Source of the DNA: Clostridiales bacterium
GTDB taxonomy: Bacteria > Bacillota > Clostridia > Christensenellales > Aristaeellaceae
Direction of reading: 5' to 3'
Length of the DNA: 64,000 bases
Assembly (NCBI GenBank): GCA_004557905.1
Contig: SFFH01000001.1
Coordinates: 138,310-202,309 of the forward strand
Part shown: piece after piece, positions 16,769 to 25,589 of the stretch
Position numbering within the stretch: the first letter of the stretch is position 1
Layout of the letters: each line of letters starts with the position of its first letter
The notes under the pieces: generated by a model
Databases searched by the model: none
What the model was told of the DNA's origin: nothing
What the model saw: only the letters and a program-made list of their open reading frames with translations
Program-made: the position numbers and the translations under genes

Positions 16769-17329
16769 TTGAAGACGCATTATCATATGACCATCGCGGG
16801 CTGCGAACGCGACCTGCCCATCTGCCCGCTCAACGACAAGCTCTGCATCGCCGGCTTTGTCATCTTCGGCGACTGCGAGCTGACCGTGGCCTGCGCCGGC
16901 GAGCTGCTCAAGAAGGCGCCGGCGTTTGATTACATCATCACCGCGGAGAGCAAGGGCATTCCGCTGGCCTACGAGATGGCCCGCCAGATCGGCGCTAAAA
17001 AGTGGCTGCTCGCGCGCAAGGGCGCCAAGCTCTACATGAAGGATCTGTTCAGCGTGGAGGTGCGCTCCATCACCACCGACCATGTGCAGAAGCTTTACCT
17101 GGACGGCGAGGACGCCAGGCTCATGCAGGGCAAGAAGATCCTGATCGTGGATGACGTGATTTCCACCGGCGAGTCCCTGCGAGCGCTGGAGGAGCTGGTC
17201 GCCAAGGCGGGCGGTGAAATCTGCGGCCGCATGGCGATTCTGGCCGAGGGCGACGCGCAGGAGCGCGAGGACATCATCTATCTGGAGAAGCTTCCGCTCT
17301 TTGACAGCGAGGGCAACGCGCTCGCCTGA
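16769..17329 (+). CDS. Phosphoribosyltransferase, adenine/xanthine PRTase-like
   Basis: A 186-residue type I PRTase that would condense a base with PRPP to make a nucleotide. The PRPP loop is ILIVDDVISTGESLRALEELV, with the two adjacent Asp residues and the TGES turn. The preceding YIITAESKGIPLAYEMARQIG resembles the APRT flexible-loop region. It differs enough from classical Apt (for example no RPxKLP-type motif) that the base specificity is left open, so no symbol is given. The TTG start is preceded by AGAAGGAAA and gives the natural N-terminus. It has its own consensus promoter and is followed by a terminator that overlaps the next gene's translation signals. Confidence 0.82.
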   Translation: MKTHYHMTIAGCERDLPICPLNDKLCIAGFVIFGDCELTVACAGELLKKAPAFDYIITAESKGIPLAYEMARQIGAKKWLLARKGAKLYMKDLFSVEVRSITTDHVQKLYLDGEDARLMQGKKILIVDDVISTGESLRALEELVAKAGGEICGRMAILAEGDAQEREDIIYLEKLPLFDSEGNALA

Positions 17330-17350
17330 TTTCAATCCAATAGCACAAGC

Positions 17351-17402
17351 AGCCCCTTCGACGCATAGGATGCACAAGAAACGTCGAAAGGGGCTGTTCT
17401 TT
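17351..17402 (+). terminator. Hairpin that both ends the PRTase gene and contains the LysM-gene ribosome-binding site
   Basis: AGCCCCTTCGACG (17351-17363) pairs with CGTCGAAAGGGGCT (17382-17395) with a single bulged A, followed by GTTCTTT. The GAAAGGGG on the 3' arm lies 8-9 nt before the ATG at 17403, so it is the apparent Shine-Dalgarno of the LysM gene. Folding would hide it. Confidence 0.6.
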
Positions 17403-18035
17403 ATGGAGATCACCAATCAAAACGGCATGCAGGGCATCAGCGGCGAAGACCTCATCAATCAGCCGGCGCTCGATGCCATTGACAGCAACTGCCCGTCCGG
17501 CAGCCAGAGCTACCGGGTGCAGCGGGGCGACAGCTTCTATCTGATTGCCAGAAAATTCGGCGTGAGCGTGCGCGCGTTGATGAACGCTAACCCGTCGATT
17601 GCCGCGGGCAGGCTGCTGGTGGGCGACATCCTGTGCGTGCCGACGGGCGAGGGCCGCTCGTGCCCGGTGGGCTCCTCGGCGTACACCGTGCAGCCGGGGC
17701 AGAGCGTGGTGGACGTGATGCTCGCGTCCAATGTGTCCCTGCGCGCGCTGCGGGAGTACAACGAGGATATCCGCCTGACGGCGCTGCGCCCGGGCGATGT
17801 GCTCTGCGTCCCGCCGGGAGGCGACCGCGGCTTGTGCGAAAACGGCGGCCCGGTCTACCGCATCCAGGAGGGCGATACGCTCGAGGAGATCGCGGAGCTC
17901 AACGGCACGACGGTGGAGCAGATGCTGCGGCTCAACCCGAATCTGCTGCCCAGCGACTTCGTCACCGGCCAGGTCATCTGCCTGCCCACGCGCAGGCGCA
18001 CGGGAAACGGCACGCAGGAAGAATCGACCATGTGA
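17403..18035 (+). CDS. Triple-LysM protein without signal peptide
   Basis: A 210-residue protein made almost entirely of three LysM domains, beginning near residues 36, 92 and 150 (YRVQRGDSFYLIARKFGV, YTVQPGQSVVDVMLASNV, YRIQEGDTLEEIAELNGT). Each is introduced by a cysteine block (NCPSGS, SCPVGS, LCENGG) and ends with an ILCVP/VLCVP/VICLP strand. LysM binds N-acetylglucosamine-containing glycans. There is no signal peptide, and the N-terminus is polar (MEITNQNGMQG). That is typical of spore-coat or cortex-interface LysM proteins made in the mother cell (compare SafA) rather than secreted wall enzymes; this placement is inference. ATG at 17403 is preferred to an upstream ATG at 17370 that lies in the hairpin. 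Confidence 0.85.
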   Translation: MEITNQNGMQGISGEDLINQPALDAIDSNCPSGSQSYRVQRGDSFYLIARKFGVSVRALMNANPSIAAGRLLVGDILCVPTGEGRSCPVGSSAYTVQPGQSVVDVMLASNVSLRALREYNEDIRLTALRPGDVLCVPPGGDRGLCENGGPVYRIQEGDTLEEIAELNGTTVEQMLRLNPNLLPSDFVTGQVICLPTRRRTGNGTQEESTM

Positions 18036-18066
18036 TACAGCGGCACGGATACGCGCGAAGCGAAGA

Positions 18067-18125
18067 AGGGTCAAGGGGCGATGCCCCTTGCGGGGTTCAG
18101 GGGCGGCGCCCCTGAGCGTAACCCT
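18067..18125. repeat. Structured intergenic repeat, copy 2
   Basis: Outer stem AGGGT (18067-18071) with ACCCT (18121-18125) encloses two perfect 8-bp hairpins: CAAGGGGC/GCCCCTTG (18072-18090) and TCAGGGGC/GCCCCTGA (18097-18115). This forms a three-way junction. Flanking GCGAAGAAGGG and the inter-hairpin GGGGTT match the framework of the element at 12494-12614, while the stem sequences differ. Confidence 0.6.
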
Positions 18126-18141
18126 GACTGTACATCAAAAA

Positions 18142-18168
18142 GCCTGCTCCGCACGGAGCAGGCCTTTT
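18142..18168. terminator. Bidirectional terminator between LysM gene and plsY
   Basis: GCCTGCTCC (18142-18150) / GGAGCAGGC (18155-18163) with a GCAC loop. It has T-rich flanks on both strands and serves the convergent genes. Confidence 0.85.
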
Positions 18169-18179
18169 GCGCGCATGTG

Positions 18180-18812
18180 TTATTTCTTCTTGCCCTTGAG
18201 GGTGGAAAAGTCGAGCTTGTTCTCAGTATGATTCATCAGGCGCTTGATGTTTGCCCTGTGCCGCCAGACGACCGAGGCGCCGATGCAGACGGTGATGATC
18301 CACAGCGTCGGCTCCTGGAAACGCGTGATGACGATCAAAAGCGGCAGCGTGATCGCGGCGGCAATCGAGCCGACCGAGACATAATGCGTGACCGCCACCA
18401 GAATCAGGAACACCGCGAACGCCAGCAGCGCCTGGACAGGGAAGACAAACAGCAGGCTGCCGAAGCTGGTGGCGATGCCCTTGCCGCCCTTGAAGCCGAA
18501 GTAGAGGGGATAATAGTGGCCGAGCACCGCGCCGACGACGCCGAGCAGGCCACCCAGTTCGCCGCCGATGAGCCACTTGCCGATAAACACGGCGATGATG
18601 CCCTTGAGCATGTCACCAATAAACGTAAGCAGCGCCATCTTGCGGCCCAGGACGCGCAGCATGTTGGTCGTACCGGCGTTGCCGCTGCCCTGAGAGCGGA
18701 TGTCGGTCTTGGCAAAGAGTCTGGAGAGCACCACGCCCGTGGAGATGCTGCCCAGCAGGTAGCCGGCGACAATGACGATGAGGATGGAGAGGAGATTGCG
18801 GGTCATGATCAT
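18180..18812 (-). CDS. plsY: Acyl-phosphate:glycerol-3-phosphate acyltransferase
   Basis: A 210-residue polytopic membrane enzyme that transfers an acyl group from acyl-phosphate to glycerol 3-phosphate, the first step of phospholipid synthesis in Firmicutes. The three PlsY motifs are present: GSISTGVVLSRLF and DIRSQGSGNAGTTNMLRVLG (motif 1), HYYPLYFGFKGGKGIATSFG (motif 2), and the late WRHRANIKRLMNHTENK (motif 3). Five hydrophobic spans are visible. The start at 18812 sits 6 nt after the der stop with GGAGG 11 nt away; an in-frame ATG at 18806 is an alternative. The expected gpsA neighbour is absent. Confidence 0.95.
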   Translation of the reverse strand: MIMTRNLLSILIVIVAGYLLGSISTGVVLSRLFAKTDIRSQGSGNAGTTNMLRVLGRKMALLTFIGDMLKGIIAVFIGKWLIGGELGGLLGVVGAVLGHYYPLYFGFKGGKGIATSFGSLLFVFPVQALLAFAVFLILVAVTHYVSVGSIAAAITLPLLIVITRFQEPTLWIITVCIGASVVWRHRANIKRLMNHTENKLDFSTLKGKKK

Positions 18813-18818
18813 CAGGAA

Positions 18819-20150
18819 TCAGTCCTCCTTCTGAGTCTTCTGGCGCAGGATGAACTTGAGCGGTGTGCCCTCAAAGCCGAAAGCCTTGCGGAACTGGTTT
18901 TCCAGGTAGCGCTGATAGGCGAAGTGCATCAGCTTTTCGTCGTTGACGAAGAAGACGAAGGTCGGCGGGCAGACGCTCTGCTGCGTCGCGTAGTAGATCT
19001 TCAGGTGTCTTCCTGCGGTGAAGGGCGGCTGCAGCGCGGCGGTCGCGTCGGCGAGCACGTCGTTTAAAAGGCCGGTGGTGATGCGGCGGGAGGTCTGCTC
19101 GTAGACGGACCTGACCGTCTCGAGCACCTTTGGCACGCGCTGGCCGGTCAGCGCGGAGATGAAGAGCACGGGCGCGTAGTCCATGAACTTGAGGTCCTCG
19201 ATGACCTTCTTGCGGTAGGCCTCCAGGGTGTTGGTGTCCTTTTCCACCGCGTCCCACTTGTTGACGACGATGATGGCGGCCTTACCCTCCTCGTGCACAT
19301 AGCCGGCGACCTTGGTGTCCTGCTCGGTCACGCCGTCCTCGGCGTTGATGACGATCAGCGCGACGTCGCAGCGGCGCACGGCGGTCAGCGCGCGCACGAT
19401 GGAGTAGCGCTCGATGGACTCCTCCTCGATGGCGCGCTTGCGGCGGATGCCGGCGGTGTCGATGATGTTGTAGCGCTGGCCGTCGCGGGTGAACGCGGTG
19501 TCGATCGCGTCGCGCGTGGTGCCGGCGATGTCGGAGACCATGGAGCGCTCCTGGCCGAGGATTTTGTTGACCAGGCTGCTCTTGCCCACGTTCGGACGGC
19601 CGACGACGGCGATCTGGATGGTGTGCTCCTCCTCCGGAATGTCGTCGCTGCCCTCGGGGAAGTGGCGGACCATCTCGTCGAGCAGATCGCCCAGACCCAT
19701 CAGGTTGACGGACGAGATCGGGAACGGGTCGCCCAGGCCGAGGTTGTAGAACTCGTAGACGGCGTCGTTCATGCTGACGTTGTCCACCTTGTTGACCACC
19801 AGAATGACCGGCTTGCGGCTCTTGCGCAGCATGTTGGCGACCTCCTCGTCGTCCGCGGTCATGCCGGTGCGGCCGTCGGTGAAGAAGAGGATCACGTCGC
19901 AGGTCTCGATGGCGATCTCTGCCTGGCGGCGCATCTGCCTGAGCATGATGTCGTCCGTGCGCGGTTCGATGCCGCCGGTGTCGATCAGCGTGAATTTGTG
20001 GTTCAGCCATTCACAGTCCGTGTAGATGCGGTCGCGGGTGACGCCCGGCGTATCCTCCACGATGGAGATGCGCTTCTTGGCGATCTTGTTGAAGAAGGTC
20101 GATTTGCCGACGTTCGGTCGGCCGACGACGGCGACAAGGGGCTTGGCCAT
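18819..20150 (-). CDS. der: Ribosome-assembly GTPase Der (EngA)
   Basis: A 443-residue protein with tandem GTPase domains and a KH-like C-terminal domain, required for 50S ribosomal subunit maturation. G domain 1: GRPNVGKSTFFNK, DTPGVTRD, DTGGIE and VVNKVD. G domain 2 (from about residue 180): GRPNVGKSSLVNKI, DIAGTTRDAID, DTAGIRRK and VVNKWD. The C-terminal LKFILRQKTQKED is typical. It lies 4 bp downstream of the DUF512 gene and 6 bp upstream of plsY on the minus strand, a layout common in Clostridia. Confidence 0.97.
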   Translation of the reverse strand: MAKPLVAVVGRPNVGKSTFFNKIAKKRISIVEDTPGVTRDRIYTDCEWLNHKFTLIDTGGIEPRTDDIMLRQMRRQAEIAIETCDVILFFTDGRTGMTADDEEVANMLRKSRKPVILVVNKVDNVSMNDAVYEFYNLGLGDPFPISSVNLMGLGDLLDEMVRHFPEGSDDIPEEEHTIQIAVVGRPNVGKSSLVNKILGQERSMVSDIAGTTRDAIDTAFTRDGQRYNIIDTAGIRRKRAIEEESIERYSIVRALTAVRRCDVALIVINAEDGVTEQDTKVAGYVHEEGKAAIIVVNKWDAVEKDTNTLEAYRKKVIEDLKFMDYAPVLFISALTGQRVPKVLETVRSVYEQTSRRITTGLLNDVLADATAALQPPFTAGRHLKIYYATQQSVCPPTFVFFVNDEKLMHFAYQRYLENQFRKAFGFEGTPLKFILRQKTQKED

Positions 20151-20154
20151 GCGA

Positions 20155-21474
20155 TTATTCCTCCGTTCCGCGCAGGGCGTCGAGCAGATCCGCGCCGTCG
20201 TCCGGGACGGGGTGAATGCGGATGCCGAGGGCTTCCTGCGCCTCTTGCAGCGTCATGTCGTCAAGGAAGATGTCCTCTCCCTCGCGAAGCATGCTTTCGG
20301 TGATGAGTATTTCATCCGCTTCCACGCCCTTGAGCTGGGCGACAAGGTCCTGCCCGGTGATCAGGCCGGACACGGTGACCGTTTCGCCGAAGAAGCGGTT
20401 GATGATGGGGTGAATGGCGATTCTTACGCCGGGAATGGGGCATTCATCAAGAAGCGCCTGCATGAACGGTGCGACCGACGTGCCCGTCGCCATGATGACG
20501 CGGCGGGGGACGATCTCCTCGCCGTCCGGGTCAAAGCGCTGGGCGAGCCGGTAGGCCTCCCGGAACTCGTCCCGCAGGCGTGCAAGCAGGCCCACGCCGT
20601 TTTCAAACTGCGGAAAGTCCTCGTAGGTGTCCGCCTCGGGAATCTCAAGCCCTGCGATCTGGTAGAACTCGTCGGACGGGAAGACGAAGCGCGTGCCGTG
20701 GCGCTCAAGCATCTCCTTCTGGAACGCCTCCGCCTGCCGGACCACCGTGAGCGCTTCCTCCTTTGTGTAGGGGCGCAGCGGGTAGAGGTGCTCGCGATAG
20801 CGGGTCAGACCCACGGGCACCAGCGCCACCGTCAGCGCGTGCGGCGCGAGGGAGGCGAGGTCGGTAAGCGTTCGGTCAAGTTCCGGCCCGTCGTTGATTT
20901 CCGGGCAGAGCACCACCTGGCAGTGAAAGCTCATGCCGTTGTCCGCAAAACGCTTCAGGTGCTCCATGATCCGGTCTGCATGGACGTGGGAGAGCATCTT
21001 CTTGCGCAGCTCGCCGTTGGTCGTCTGGACGGAGACGTAGATCGGGCTCGCCTTGCGCTCGATCATCCGGTCCATTTCCGCCTTGGGCAGGTTGGTCAGC
21101 GTCACGAAGTTGCCGGCCATCAGCGACAGCCGCCAGTCGTCGTCGCGCACATACAGGCTCGGGCGCATGCCCGGCGGCATCTGCTCGATGAAGCAGAACA
21201 TGCAGTGGTTCGCGCAGGTCTTCGGACAGCTCATCAGCGAGGACTCCAGCGTCAACCCCAGGGCATCCTCCGTTCGCTTATGGATATGCACCGTGCGCTG
21301 CGCGCCGTTTTCATCTTCAAGCAGCATCTCCAGGGAAGGCCGCGCAGTCAGGAACTGGTAATCCACCAGATCCAGCACCGGCGTGCGGTTGATGGAGATG
21401 AGCGTTTCTCCGGACCTGATGCCGCTGCGTGCGGCAAGGGAGCCGGGGAAGACGCCGGCAATGCGCTGGGACAT
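20155..21474 (-). CDS. DUF512 family PDZ/radical-SAM-like protein
   Basis: A 439-residue protein. An N-terminal PDZ-like domain (about residues 1-70: IAGVFPGSLAARSGIRSGETLISIN) is followed by a radical-SAM core with the atypical cluster motif CPKTCANHCMFCFIEQMPPGMR, then the DUF512 C-terminal domain with VTVSGLITGQDLVAQLKG. The family almost always precedes der in Firmicutes and its reaction is unknown; association with ribosome assembly or RNA modification is only guilt by neighbourhood. The ATG at 21474 follows AGAGGTG; a TTG 24 bp upstream lacks a ribosome-binding site. It is the first gene of the DUF512-der-plsY operon with a consensus promoter. Confidence 0.85.
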   Translation of the reverse strand: MSQRIAGVFPGSLAARSGIRSGETLISINRTPVLDLVDYQFLTARPSLEMLLEDENGAQRTVHIHKRTEDALGLTLESSLMSCPKTCANHCMFCFIEQMPPGMRPSLYVRDDDWRLSLMAGNFVTLTNLPKAEMDRMIERKASPIYVSVQTTNGELRKKMLSHVHADRIMEHLKRFADNGMSFHCQVVLCPEINDGPELDRTLTDLASLAPHALTVALVPVGLTRYREHLYPLRPYTKEEALTVVRQAEAFQKEMLERHGTRFVFPSDEFYQIAGLEIPEADTYEDFPQFENGVGLLARLRDEFREAYRLAQRFDPDGEEIVPRRVIMATGTSVAPFMQALLDECPIPGVRIAIHPIINRFFGETVTVSGLITGQDLVAQLKGVEADEILITESMLREGEDIFLDDMTLQEAQEALGIRIHPVPDDGADLLDALRGTEE

Positions 21475-21511
21475 GCTTTCGTGACACCTCTTTTTCAAAT
21501 TAACCCAACTT

Positions 21512-21540
21512 ATTATCTACAAATTCATACGCAAAGTCAA
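21512..21540 (-). promoter_or_regulatory. Sigma-A promoter of the DUF512-der-plsY operon
   Basis: On the minus strand: TTGACT (21540-21535), 17-bp spacer, GATAAT (21517-21512). It lies 38 bp before the ATG at 21474. Confidence 0.75.
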
Positions 21541-21562
21541 GTGTTTTCGGAAAAGCGGCATG

Positions 21563-21605
21563 AAAACACGGGCCCCGGACATGGACAGTGTACCGGTCCC
21601 GTGTG
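21563..21605 (-). terminator. Terminator after spoIIP
   Basis: On the minus strand CACACGGG and CCGG pair with CCGG and CCCGTGTT across a 15-nt loop, followed by TTTTC. Confidence 0.65.
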
Positions 21606-21644
21606 AATATCCTGTTGCCGTTGTGTTTCAGAAGGGTAATATTC

Positions 21645-22805
21645 TCATGAGGCGTCCTCGTCCTTCTTTTTGCCGACGAGGCCGCCCGTCATCTCGCGCA
21701 GATTGCGGCCGATCTTGTTGCCCATGGCCTTTCCGCCGCCCGTCTGCACGAGCGCAAAGAGGATCACCCCCACGACGACGAGCACGGCCAGCAGCGCGAT
21801 GCCGGACATGGAGCCCTTGTTCTTGGCTGACGTCGATGCCTTTTCGGCGGACTCGGCTTTTGCGGTCTTCGTGCCCCTGGCGCTGCCGGTTTGCGCGCCG
21901 TAGAGCGTGGTGGAGACTACGTCAGCCATCACGTCGGTGGAATTGAGCACCCGCTCCTTGCTGATGGTGTGCGTGCCGAATTCCAGCAGGATGGCGTTGG
22001 GGGAAAGATCCTGGTTGTAATTGCCCTTGCCGATGAAGATGTCCTTCACCAGACCGGGGTATTTCTTGTCCGCGACGGCCTTGATCTCCTTGGCGAACGC
22101 GCGGTTCACCTCGCTGTTCTGGTTGCTGCGGCCCACCAGCAGGCGCACCTGTGAGGCGTTCTCCCCGTCGATCGTGGCGACATATTCATCCGCATTGGGG
22201 ATGCCGTCTCGGTGGATGTCGATGATCGCGTCCGGTCGATTTTGAAGCAGGCGCTCCGCCGTGCGGCGGCTGCGCCGGTACGCGCCGGAATCGTGCGGCA
22301 GGTGGGTGGATTCGTCGAGAATCACGTCGATTCCCTTGGCCTGCAGCGCGTCACGGAACTGGCGCGCCACGTCGTAGATGCCGCCCTGCCCGTCGATGCT
22401 CTGCGTGCCGTCGGAGGGAACGTAGCTCTCGTCGCTGTGGGTGACATACATGGCGATGAGCTTCTTGCCGTCCGTGCTGCCCGATGCAGCCTGAACCGCG
22501 CCGCCAGATGGAGCAAAGACGGCCTGTGCCTCGCCCGCGTCCAGCCAGGAGACGTCCGGCATGGCTTCCTCGCCGACGCGCGAGGCGGTGGCGGTCGTGC
22601 CGCTGACCTGCCCGATGCGGTAGAGCACGTTGTCCCGGCTGATGTACTCGTCGCCGACGTTCACGGCGTGGGAGATGGCAAAGAGAGCGACGCCGTTTTC
22701 GTCGGTGACGGTAAAGACGGCGCTGTCGTCCGGATCGTCCTCGGCCAGCGCGGCGGGCGCAAGGAGCATGAGCGCGAGCAGCAGACAGAAAAGCCCCTTT
22801 TTCAT
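21645..22805 (-). CDS. spoIIP: Stage II sporulation protein P, peptidoglycan amidase
   Basis: A 386-residue exported protein with signal peptide (GLFCLLLALMLLAPAALA), a catalytic SpoIIP domain over about residues 110-310, and a C-terminal membrane anchor (GIALLAVLVVVGVILFALV) followed by a basic tail. In the SpoIID-SpoIIM-SpoIIP complex it cleaves septal peptidoglycan to drive forespore engulfment. Visible family motifs are IAMYVTHSDESYVPSDG (metal-ligand His), VILDESTHLPHDSGAYRRSR, IIDIHRDGIP and ILLEFGTHTISKE. A membrane anchor at the C-terminus rather than only at the N-terminus is a variation seen in clostridial forms. It overlaps the upstream DUF1614 gene by 4 bp, so they are cotranscribed. 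Confidence 0.93.
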   Translation of the reverse strand: MKKGLFCLLLALMLLAPAALAEDDPDDSAVFTVTDENGVALFAISHAVNVGDEYISRDNVLYRIGQVSGTTATASRVGEEAMPDVSWLDAGEAQAVFAPSGGAVQAASGSTDGKKLIAMYVTHSDESYVPSDGTQSIDGQGGIYDVARQFRDALQAKGIDVILDESTHLPHDSGAYRRSRRTAERLLQNRPDAIIDIHRDGIPNADEYVATIDGENASQVRLLVGRSNQNSEVNRAFAKEIKAVADKKYPGLVKDIFIGKGNYNQDLSPNAILLEFGTHTISKERVLNSTDVMADVVSTTLYGAQTGSARGTKTAKAESAEKASTSAKNKGSMSGIALLAVLVVVGVILFALVQTGGGKAMGNKIGRNLREMTGGLVGKKKDEDAS

Positions 22806-23455
22806 GCGCGGTGTCCTCCCTCAATCGCGCCGTCCTCATGCGGCGCGCGGGCGCGGCCGGTCTGTATGCGCTCCATGATCTCGCCGACCAGCTCGCACAT
22901 CAGCACGCCGGTGATGCCCGCGATCACTACAGCGTCGAGCGCGCCTGCGCCGCCGAGGTGCACCGTCTGGTTGATGCCCTTCATCCACAGCGACACGCCG
23001 CCCACGATATCCGCGATGATGATGCCCAGCACGCCCGCGATGAACGCGCTGCGGCGCGAGCGGCCCAGCAGCCAGGCGATGACGCCGCCCGCGATGCCGG
23101 TGAGGATCATCGGGTCGAGCATGGGCATGGCGAGCGGATCGGAGGGAATCACCAGATTCAGCGCGTAGATGGCCGCCGCCGTGAGGAAAGAGGCGACCAG
23201 CGCGCGCACGCGCTCCTTGCCCGTGCCGGCGTGCAGCAGGAGATAGACGCACACGATGAAGGGAATGAGCGCGCCGCCGATGTTCAGCTCGACGAGCCCC
23301 AGCGGGATGCTGGGGAGCCATCCGCCGATGAAGATGGCCGCCACGCACAAGAGCGCTTGCCGGTCGGTGAGCGCCATGCGGTCCAGCACGCGCTGGAGCA
23401 CGCCAAAGAGAATCAGCAAACCGAGCACGAGCAGAAGAATCATGCCGATGGACAT
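22802..23455 (-). CDS. DUF1614 family integral membrane protein
   Basis: A 217-residue protein with about six transmembrane segments (MILLLVLGLLILFGVLQRVL at the start; ALIPFIVCVYLLLHAG; GIAGGVIAWLLG; GVLGIIIADIVGG). The glycine-rich LGGAGALDAVVIAGITGVLMCEL is a hallmark of DUF1614. The family has no assigned function. The 4-bp overlap with spoIIP (stop/start ATGA) means the two are translationally coupled, suggesting a role in engulfment or membrane remodelling during sporulation. That is inference only. The C-terminal tail is basic and hydrophilic. Confidence 0.8.
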   Translation of the reverse strand: MSIGMILLLVLGLLILFGVLQRVLDRMALTDRQALLCVAAIFIGGWLPSIPLGLVELNIGGALIPFIVCVYLLLHAGTGKERVRALVASFLTAAAIYALNLVIPSDPLAMPMLDPMILTGIAGGVIAWLLGRSRRSAFIAGVLGIIIADIVGGVSLWMKGINQTVHLGGAGALDAVVIAGITGVLMCELVGEIMERIQTGRARAPHEDGAIEGGHRA

Positions 23456-23555
23456 GGAAAAACCTCGCTTTCTGATACGCTTATGCGGCTAGTGTGCGGT
23501 TTTGCTGCGCATTTTATCCTCAAAGCGCGCGCAAAAAACGAGCGCATGGCAATTC

Positions 23556-23584
23556 TTGCAAATCCTGCGCATATCTGCTAAAAT
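23556..23584 (+). promoter_or_regulatory. Promoter for parE-parC
   Basis: TTGCAA (23556-23561), 17-bp spacer, TAAAAT (23579-23584) with an extended TG (TGcTAAAAT). The start codon is 34 bp downstream. Confidence 0.7.
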
Positions 23585-23618
23585 AAGAGGCTGCATCATC
23601 ACAAGGGAGGTTCTATTC

Positions 23619-25589
<1,971 letters not shown>

